The translations under genes and the position numbers were made by a program. 64,000 nucleotides of DNA from Albimonas donghaensis (lineage in GTDB: Bacteria > Pseudomonadota > Alphaproteobacteria > Rhodobacterales > Rhodobacteraceae), in NCBI RefSeq assembly GCF_900106695.1, contig NZ_FNMZ01000001.1, positions 868,001 through 932,000 on the forward strand, read 5' to 3'. Below the pieces are notes generated by a model. That model searched no databases, was not told the DNA's origin, and saw only the letters and a program-made list of their open reading frames with translations. Positions 58,149 through 64,000 of this stretch are shown piece by piece. Position 1 is the first letter of the stretch. Every line of letters starts with the position of its first letter.

Positions 58149-58581
58149 GCGTCGGCCGGCGATCGTGGCCGCGGCGCATGGCTGGCTGGGCACGCCCTAT
58201 CGCCACCAGGCGAGCGTGCGCGGCGCGGGCGCGGATTGCCTGGGCCTGGTGCGTGGCGTCTGGCGCGAGGTGATCGGGCCGGAGCCCGAAGCGCCGCCGC
58301 CCTACAGCCCCGACTGGGCCGAGCCCAGCCGTGAAGAGCGGCTCATGGCGGCCGCGTTGCGGCACATGGGCCCGGTCGCGCCTGACGCGGCGCGGCCGGG
58401 CGACGCGCTGCTGTTTCGTATGCGCGAACGGGGGCCCGCCAAACATCTGGGCATACTCATCGAGACCGGGCCGGGGGAGGCGCGGATGATCCACGCCTAT
58501 TCCGGGCGCGGGGTCGTCTCATCGTCCCTCGGGCCATCCTGGCGGCGCCGCATCGTCGCGGCCTTCAGCTTTCCGGAGTAG
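58141..58581 (+). CDS. GTA g14, NlpC/P60 cell-wall peptidase
   Basis: 146 residues. NlpC/P60 catalytic Cys33 lies in GADCLGLVRGVW; the catalytic His is in AKHLGILIE and the third polar residue in MIHAYSGRG. In the tail tip it is thought to cut peptidoglycan peptides to let DNA enter the recipient. No signal peptide, as expected for a particle component. Confidence 0.92.
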   Translation: MAERRPAIVAAAHGWLGTPYRHQASVRGAGADCLGLVRGVWREVIGPEPEAPPPYSPDWAEPSREERLMAAALRHMGPVAPDAARPGDALLFRMRERGPAKHLGILIETGPGEARMIHAYSGRGVVSSSLGPSWRRRIVAAFSFPE

Positions 58582-58584
58582 ATC

Positions 58585-61500
58585 ATGGCGACGCTCGTAC
58601 TAGCCGCAGCCGGCACGGCTCTGGGGACCGCGGCCGGCGGGTCGATCCTCGGCATCGGCGCGGCCGCGATCGGTCAGGCCGGCGGCGCCGTGCTCGGCGC
58701 GGTCATCGACCAGAAGATCCTGGGCGGCGGCTCCGACGCGGTGTCGCGCGGGCGGGCGTCGGGGCTCAAGGTGCAGGCCGCGAACGAGGGCGCGCCGATT
58801 CCGCGGGTCTACGGGCGTATGCGCGTCGCCGGTCAGCTGATCTGGTCCACCCGGTTCCGCGAGCACGTGAGTGAGAGCGGCGGCGGCAAGGGCGGGCCGA
58901 CCGCCCGGGACTACAGCTACACGATCAGTTTCGCGGTGGCGCTGTGCGAGGGGCCGATCACGCGCATCGGGCGCATGTGGTTCGACGGCAAGCAGGTCAA
59001 CACCGACGCGATCCAGTGGCGTCTGCATCGGGGGACTGAAACCCAGGGCCCGGATTCGGCCATCGAGGCGGCGGAGGGCGAAGCGCCCGGTTTCCGAGGC
59101 GTGGCCTACATGGTCTTCGAGGATCTGGCGGTCGGCGACTATGGCAACCGGATCCCGCAGATCTCGGTCGAGGTGTTCCGGCGCCCACGCTCGCCCAGGA
59201 ATGTGGAGGTGGGCGAAGAAGGCGAGCTGCGCATCCACAAGATCGTCAAGGCGGTGGCGATGTCGCCGGGTTCGGGCGAGTTCGTGCTGGAGACGGACCC
59301 GATCCGCGTGATCGAGGGCGAGGGGCAGGAGCGCTACGCCAACCTCAACGCCTGGTCGGATCGCACCGATGCGGTGGCGGCGCTGGATCAGCTGGTCGAG
59401 GAACTGCCGAACCTGGAGGCCGTGTCGCTGGTCGTGAGCTGGTTCGGCGACGACCTGCGCTGCGGCGAGTGTCGTCTGCGGCCGGGCGCCGAATACGCCG
59501 AGACGGTGACCGCGCCCCATGTCTGGGAAGTGGCCGGGCAGACGCGCGATGCGGCCTATCTGGTCAGCCGGGACGGAGATGATCGGCCGATCTTCGGGGG
59601 CACGCCGTCGGACGGCTCGGTGATCCGCTATATTCGCGAGCTGAAGGCGCGCGGCATCCGGGTGAACTTCTATCCCTTCATCCTCATGGATATTCCGGTC
59701 GGCAACGGAAAGCCCGATCCCTGGGGCTGGGGCGCGGAACAGGCGAAGTTTCCCTGGAGAGGCCGGATCACGACCTCGGCGGCGCCGGGGCAGCCTGGCT
59801 CTCCGGACGTCACGGCGGCCGCGATCGACGAGGTCGCCGACTTCTTCGGGACGGCGGAAGCGGACGAGTTCGCGCCCAGCGGGGACACCGTGGTCTACAA
59901 CGGCGGCTCCGATTGGCGGATGCGCCGGTTCATCCTGCACTATGCCCACCTCTGCGCGCTTGCGGGCGGCGTGGATGCGTTCTGCATCGGCTCGGAGATG
60001 CGGGCCCTGACCCAGATCCGCTCGGCGCGCACCGAGTATCCGACGGTGGATGAGTTCATCCGCCTCGCCAAGGACGTGCGCGGCGTTCTGGGTGGATCGA
60101 CGAAACTCGGCTACGCCGCGGACTGGTCCGAGTATTTCGGGCACCAGCCGGCGGACGGGACGGGAGATCGGCTGTTCCACCTCGACCCGCTCTGGGCTCA
60201 CAAGCAGATCGATTTCATCGGCATCGACTGGTACGCGCCCTTGACCGACTGGAGGGACGGGCGGGAGCATCTGGATGCGGAGGAAACGCCGACGATCTAT
60301 GACCTGGACTACCTCGCATCCCGGTTCTCGGCCGGCGAAGGCTATGATTGGTACTACGCGTCCGACGCCGATCGCCTGGCGCAGGTGCGCACGCCCATCG
60401 TCGATGGGCTGCATGGCGAGGACTGGATCTGGCGGAACAAGGACCTGAAGAACTGGTGGAGCCGGTCGCACTACCAGCGTGTCGATGGCGCGCGGGAGGA
60501 GGACCGGACTGCGTGGCGGCCTCGCTCGAAGCCCGTCTGGCTGACCGAAATCGGGTGTTCGTCGGTCGACAAGGGCACCAACCAGCCGAACGTCTTCGTG
60601 GATCCGAAGTCGTCGGAGCATGGCTACCCGCATTTCTCCTCGGGGCTGCGCGACGACCTTATCCAGCGTCGGATGTTGCAGGCGGCGCAAAAACACTGGG
60701 GAAAGGCGGCCAACAACCCGGATTCGACTCGCTACCCGGGGACCATGCTGGACCTGTCCAACAGCTATGTGTGGACCTGGGACGCGCGGCCCTGGCCGGA
60801 GTTTCCGCGTCGGTTGGACCTGTGGTCCGACGGCGAGAACCACGAATACGGGCACTGGCTGAACGGGCGTGTCACCGCCGGCTCGCTTGACCGGATCGTC
60901 GCGGAGATCTGCGACGAGGCGGGGCTTGTGGACGTCGACGTCTCCGGCCTGCATGCGCTGGTCGACGGGTTCATCCAGGACAAGGTCCAGACCCCGCGCG
61001 AGGCGCTTCAGGCATTGATGATCGCCGAGGGCTTCGACGCCTATGAGAGCCAGGGCCGGCTGCGGTTCGTCATGCGAGGACAGCAGGAGACCGTCGCGCT
61101 GGACGAGGCGGAGGTCGTTGCGGAAGGCGCGGGAGAGGGCCGGGATGTCGAGCGCGTTCGGGCGCCCGAAGGCGCGGCGCTTCGCGAAGTGCGCGTGGGC
61201 TTCCTTCGCACCGACGCCGGCTACCAGACCGGGGCTGCGGAGGTCATCAACCCCGACGGGGCCGCGCAGGGCGTGCAGGGCTCGGATCTGCCCATCGCGA
61301 TGTCGCGGGGCAGGGCGGTGGCCATCGCCGAGCGCTGGGCGCGGGAAAGCGCGGTTGCGCGGGAAACGCTGAGCTTCGCTTTGCCCAACGCCCGCCTGTC
61401 GCTGGAGCCGGGAGACGTGGTGCGTTTCGGCGCCGAGGGTCAGCCTGAATTCCGCATCGACCGGATCGCGGAAGGTCAGTTCCGCCGCATCGACGCCACG

Positions 61501-62520
61501 AGGATCGAGCCGGCGAACTACCAGCTCGGCGCGCGGGCGTTTCCGTCGGAGCCGGAATCCGCGCTCGACGCCCGCACCAGCGCCGGCGCGCCGGGATACA
61601 GGTTGCTGGACCTGCCCTGGGCGATCTTCGACGGATCGGAGACGCGGGGCTATGTGGCGACCTGGTCCACGCCTTGGCCCGGAACAGTGGCGGTCTACGG
61701 CTCGGATCGGGACGAGAGCTATTCGGCGGTGGGGGCGGCCAACCGGCCCTCCGCGGTCGGGCAGCTGGTCGGGTCGATGGCGAAACGCGAGCCCTGGCGG
61801 TGGACGCGGGGGCTCGAGGTGCAGGTGCGGATGCTGTCCGGCGCCTTGAGTTCCGCCGACGATCTGGCGGTGTTCAACGGCGCGAACCTGGCGGCGCTGT
61901 CCTCGCCCCTGGGCGGGTGGGAGCTGATCCAGTTCCGGACCGCGGAGCTGGTCGCGACCAACACCTACAGGCTGTCCGGTTTTCTGCGCGGGCTCGGCGG
62001 GACCGAGACGTTGATTGGCGATCCGACGCCTGCCGGCTCGATGCTGGTCATGCTCGACAACCGATTGGTGGGGCTGAACCTCGGAGAGGCGGCGGTCGAC
62101 GTGTCGCGTCATTACCGGATCGGGCCGCAATCGGCGGATATCGGGGACTCGAGCTTCGCCCATGCGGTGTGGACCTGGGCGGGCGCGCCGCTGAAGCCGC
62201 ATGCCCCCACCATGCTGAAGGCCGAGCGGGCGGGCAACGGCGATGTCACGGTGACCTGGATCCGGCGAGGGCGGCGCGACGCCGACACCTGGCCGGCGGG
62301 CGAGACGCCGCTGTTCGAGGAGGCCGAACGCTACCGGGTGCGGGTGCGCGCGCCCGGCGGCTCGGTGGTGCGGAGCGCGGAGACCAAGTCTCCGACTTTT
62401 GTCTATACCGCGGCGCAGCAGGCCGGAGACGGCGTCGGCGTCACGGCGACATTCGAAATCGCGCAGATCTCCGCGGCCGTCGGGCCGGGACATGATGGGA
62501 AGGTGACGATCGATGGCTGA
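58585..62520 (+). CDS. GTA g15, host-contact tail protein (megatron)
   Basis: 1,311 residues, the largest gene here. The N-terminal ~30-60 residues are hydrophobic and Gly/Ala-rich (GTAAGGSILGIGAAAIGQAG). A tail-tip module follows (PIPRVYGRMRVAGQLIWSTR, VALCEGPITRIGRMWFDG). Around residues 425-740 is the GTA TIM-barrel, glycoside-hydrolase-like domain (FCIGSEMRALTQIRSA, DFIGIDWYAPLTDWRDG, KPVWLTEIGC, YVWTWDARPWPEFP). The C-terminal half is the phage tail 3-like region with fibronectin-like strands at the end. In RcGTA it forms the tail tip that meets the recipient. Overlaps the next gene by 8 bases. Confidence 0.92.
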   Translation: MATLVLAAAGTALGTAAGGSILGIGAAAIGQAGGAVLGAVIDQKILGGGSDAVSRGRASGLKVQAANEGAPIPRVYGRMRVAGQLIWSTRFREHVSESGGGKGGPTARDYSYTISFAVALCEGPITRIGRMWFDGKQVNTDAIQWRLHRGTETQGPDSAIEAAEGEAPGFRGVAYMVFEDLAVGDYGNRIPQISVEVFRRPRSPRNVEVGEEGELRIHKIVKAVAMSPGSGEFVLETDPIRVIEGEGQERYANLNAWSDRTDAVAALDQLVEELPNLEAVSLVVSWFGDDLRCGECRLRPGAEYAETVTAPHVWEVAGQTRDAAYLVSRDGDDRPIFGGTPSDGSVIRYIRELKARGIRVNFYPFILMDIPVGNGKPDPWGWGAEQAKFPWRGRITTSAAPGQPGSPDVTAAAIDEVADFFGTAEADEFAPSGDTVVYNGGSDWRMRRFILHYAHLCALAGGVDAFCIGSEMRALTQIRSARTEYPTVDEFIRLAKDVRGVLGGSTKLGYAADWSEYFGHQPADGTGDRLFHLDPLWAHKQIDFIGIDWYAPLTDWRDGREHLDAEETPTIYDLDYLASRFSAGEGYDWYYASDADRLAQVRTPIVDGLHGEDWIWRNKDLKNWWSRSHYQRVDGAREEDRTAWRPRSKPVWLTEIGCSSVDKGTNQPNVFVDPKSSEHGYPHFSSGLRDDLIQRRMLQAAQKHWGKAANNPDSTRYPGTMLDLSNSYVWTWDARPWPEFPRRLDLWSDGENHEYGHWLNGRVTAGSLDRIVAEICDEAGLVDVDVSGLHALVDGFIQDKVQTPREALQALMIAEGFDAYESQGRLRFVMRGQQETVALDEAEVVAEGAGEGRDVERVRAPEGAALREVRVGFLRTDAGYQTGAAEVINPDGAAQGVQGSDLPIAMSRGRAVAIAERWARESAVARETLSFALPNARLSLEPGDVVRFGAEGQPEFRIDRIAEGQFRRIDATRIEPANYQLGARAFPSEPESALDARTSAGAPGYRLLDLPWAIFDGSETRGYVATWSTPWPGTVAVYGSDRDESYSAVGAANRPSAVGQLVGSMAKREPWRWTRGLEVQVRMLSGALSSADDLAVFNGANLAALSSPLGGWELIQFRTAELVATNTYRLSGFLRGLGGTETLIGDPTPAGSMLVMLDNRLVGLNLGEAAVDVSRHYRIGPQSADIGDSSFAHAVWTWAGAPLKPHAPTMLKAERAGNGDVTVTWIRRGRRDADTWPAGETPLFEEAERYRVRVRAPGGSVVRSAETKSPTFVYTAAQQAGDGVGVTATFEIAQISAAVGPGHDGKVTIDG

Positions 62521-63211
62521 CACCGCCAACCTGGAGCTCCCGTTGCTGGCCGCGGGGCAGGCTCAGAAACACGTCACGGTCAACGAGGCGCTGTCCAAGC
62601 TGGATTGGCTGGTGCAGCTCTCGCTCAAGAGCCGCACGCTTGCCACGCCCCCGGGGGGGCCTTCCGAGGGCGACCGTTATGCGGTCGCCCCGGGCGCCAC
62701 CGGCGCGTGGGCCGGGCAATCGCAGAAGATCGCGATCTATCTCAATGGGGGATGGGACTTCGTGCAGCCGCTGACCGGTTGGCGCGCCTTCGTCGAGGAC
62801 GAGGGCGCCGAGTCGGTCTTCGCCTCCGGGCAGTGGACGACGCTGACACTGCCGGCGGCGATGGCGGGGGCCATCCAGATCGTGGAGATCGAACATGTGA
62901 TCAGCGCCGGCGGCGCGCAGACGACCTCCGGGCAGATCCCGCAACGTTCGGTCGTGCTGGGCGTCACCGCACGCGTGAAGGAAGAGATCACCGGCGTGTC
63001 GGGCTGGTCGCTGGGCATCAACGAGGCGGAGGCCCGCTATGGCTCCGGCCTGTCCACCGGCGTCGGCGCGCAGGTGCGTTCGGGGCTGACCGCGCCGATG
63101 GCCCACGCCAACAACGCTCCGCTGAAACTTTCGCCCGAGGGGGGGAGCTTCACGGGGGGGCGGGTCACATTGCATGTCTACCGGGTGGAGTTGACCGCCC
63201 CGCCCGCCTGA
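62513..63211 (+). CDS. DUF2793 protein, probable GTA head-spike or fibre base
   Basis: 232 residues. The N-terminal ~90 residues are DUF2793 (LELPLLAAGQAQKHVTVNEA, DRYAVAPGATGAWAGQ, AIYLNGGWDFVQPLTGW). The C-terminal half looks all-beta (WSLGINEAEARYGSGLSTG, GRVTLHVYRVELTAPP), like a receptor- or surface-binding domain. As I recall, the R. capsulatus head-spike protein GhsA also has DUF2793 but is encoded away from the main cluster. Here it is joined to g15 by an 8-base overlap, so it is certainly part of the GTA transcript. Confidence 0.8.
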   Translation: MADTANLELPLLAAGQAQKHVTVNEALSKLDWLVQLSLKSRTLATPPGGPSEGDRYAVAPGATGAWAGQSQKIAIYLNGGWDFVQPLTGWRAFVEDEGAESVFASGQWTTLTLPAAMAGAIQIVEIEHVISAGGAQTTSGQIPQRSVVLGVTARVKEEITGVSGWSLGINEAEARYGSGLSTGVGAQVRSGLTAPMAHANNAPLKLSPEGGSFTGGRVTLHVYRVELTAPPA

Positions 63212-63343
63212 TCGTGACCGGAATGCGGCGATCACAAGATCGCATGCGTCACAATTCATGATGGGCGCTTGGCTTGAAAACCAAACTCGGGCAACGATCT
63301 TTTTCAGACGCGCGCCGTTGCGCGACCCTAGGGAGAGATCGAC

Positions 63344-64000
63344 ATGTCCGTCGCCCCGAAGGACCAGGCTCTCGCCAAGCTCGACCCCGTATGGTCGCGC
63401 ATCCGCGACGAAGCCCGGGACATGGTGGAACGGGAGCCGCTGATCGGCAGCCTCGTCCACGCCACCGTTCTGCATCATGAGAGTTTCGAAGATGCGTTGT
63501 CCTATCGCATCGCCCAGAAGCTCGCCGCGGCCGACATGTCGGCGCTGATCCTGCAGGACATCGCCCGACAGATCATGAATGAGGACACAGGCATCGGCGC
63601 CGCCGCGCGCGCCGATGCCGTCGCCGTCTACGAACGTGATCCCGCCTGTCATCTCTATGTCCAGCCGCTGCTGTTCTTCAAAGGGTTCCTCGCCGTTCAG
63701 GCCTACCGGGTCGGGAGCGCGTTGTGGAAGCAGGGACGACGGGAAGCGGCCTGGTTCATCCAGATGCGGGCTTCCGAGGTTTTCGGGGTGGATATCCATC
63801 CGGGAGCCAAGGTCGGCCGGGGCATCATGATCGACCACGCGCATTCCATCGTCATCGGCGAGACGGCGGTGGTTGGCGACAATTGCTCGATGCTTCATTC
63901 GGTGACCCTGGGCGGGACCGGCAAGACCGATGGCGACCGCCACCCGAAGGTGGGCAACGGGGTGCTGATCGGGGCCGGCGCCAAGATCCTGGGCAACATC
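63344..64000 (+). CDS. cysE: Serine O-acetyltransferase, 3' end missing
   Basis: 219 codons visible; the frame is still open at the window edge. CysE acetylates serine for cysteine synthesis. The N-terminal helical domain (DEARDMVEREPLIGSLVHAT, ILHHESFEDAL-like HHESFEDALSYRIAQKLA) is followed by the left-handed beta-helix hexapeptide repeats (GVDIHPGAKVGRGIMIDHAH, VVGDNCSMLHSVTLGGTGK). The catalytic His/Asp pair is in IDHAHSIVIGE. GGGAGAGATCGAC precedes ATG 63344. A small stem (GCGATC/GATCGC, 63228-63243) lies between it and the DUF2793 gene. cysE at the end of the GTA cluster is a conserved arrangement. Confidence 0.95.
   Translation, partial: MSVAPKDQALAKLDPVWSRIRDEARDMVEREPLIGSLVHATVLHHESFEDALSYRIAQKLAAADMSALILQDIARQIMNEDTGIGAAARADAVAVYERDPACHLYVQPLLFFKGFLAVQAYRVGSALWKQGRREAAWFIQMRASEVFGVDIHPGAKVGRGIMIDHAHSIVIGETAVVGDNCSMLHSVTLGGTGKTDGDRHPKVGNGVLIGAGAKILGNI

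Larger units (their letters stand above)
48122..63211 (+). mobile_element. Gene transfer agent structural gene cluster (RcGTA type)
   Basis: About 19 consecutive plus-strand genes in the order of the Rhodobacter capsulatus GTA (g1-g15), with short gaps or overlaps throughout. GC and codon use match the neighbouring housekeeping genes. There is no integrase, attachment site, replication gene or lysis gene, and the flanks fabF-mltG and cysE are housekeeping genes; this fits long vertical inheritance as a GTA that packages host DNA. Regulators (gafA, ctrA) and lysis genes, when present, lie elsewhere in such genomes. Confidence 0.9.

Noticed and set aside
58600-62529. An open frame of about 1,309 codons on the minus strand opposite g15
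   Set aside because: It mirrors g15 codon for codon in a GC-rich genome where antisense frames lack stops; composition (Arg, His, Pro, Gly-rich) and lack of any recognisable domain mark it as a shadow.
48122-63211. Interpretation as an ordinary prophage
   Set aside because: No integrase, repressor, replication, lysis gene or attachment repeats; gene order and flanks are those of the Rhodobacterales GTA.

Overview
The window looks like chromosomal DNA from a high-GC alphaproteobacterium of the order Rhodobacterales. The grounds are the dusB(nifR3)-ntrB-ntrC-ntrY-ntrX array, a fused ispDF gene, an IS5/IS427-type insertion sequence, and above all a complete Rhodobacter-type gene transfer agent (GTA) cluster between fabF-mltG and cysE. 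Genus cannot be decided from the sequence alone.

Layout. 1-8.9 kb: a VOC protein cut by the window edge, a DUF4167 protein, prfA-prmC, a small secreted Cys-rich protein, a DUF1499 lipoprotein-like protein, ispG, a ferredoxin-reductase-like flavoprotein, ssb and ppk2. 9-19.8 kb: uvrA behind a LexA-like box, a CBS-domain protein, coaD, an EAL/degenerate-GGDEF membrane protein, a periplasmic cyclophilin, queA, and the minus-strand run ispDF-pgpA-pncC. 19.9-27.6 kb: the nitrogen-regulation operon dusB-ntrB-ntrC-ntrY-ntrX, joined mostly by overlapping stops and starts. 27.9-39.1 kb: a long minus-strand series dnaB-alr-(broken sulfotransferase)-mlaE-mlaF-serralysin-pqiA-radA-cvpA-purF-SDR. 39.2-41.9 kb: a 1-Cys peroxiredoxin, a TetR regulator and an 853-bp IS with CTAG target duplications. 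41.9-47.9 kb: rpsF-rpsR-rplI, divergent from fabD-fabG-acpP-fabF-mltG.

48.1-63.2 kb is the GTA structural cluster, in canonical order: small terminase, large terminase, portal, g3.5, prohead protease, capsid, an extra small gene, adaptor, stopper, tail terminator, tail tube, two chaperone genes, tape measure, distal tail, hub, NlpC/P60 peptidase, the 1,311-residue host-contact protein, and a DUF2793 protein. No integrase, replication or lysis gene is present, so this is a domesticated packaging machine rather than an active prophage. cysE follows and runs off the window.

Points most worth a second look are: an apparent intrinsic terminator placed just after the best candidate GTA promoter and before the first GTA gene; an extra small gene with two strong hairpins between capsid and adaptor; a serralysin whose Met-turn methionine is replaced by leucine; a decayed sulfotransferase-like gene coupled to alr; and the long disordered insertion and tail of NtrY. 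Coordinates and translations were read directly from the sequence. Family assignments rest on motif recognition without database searches.
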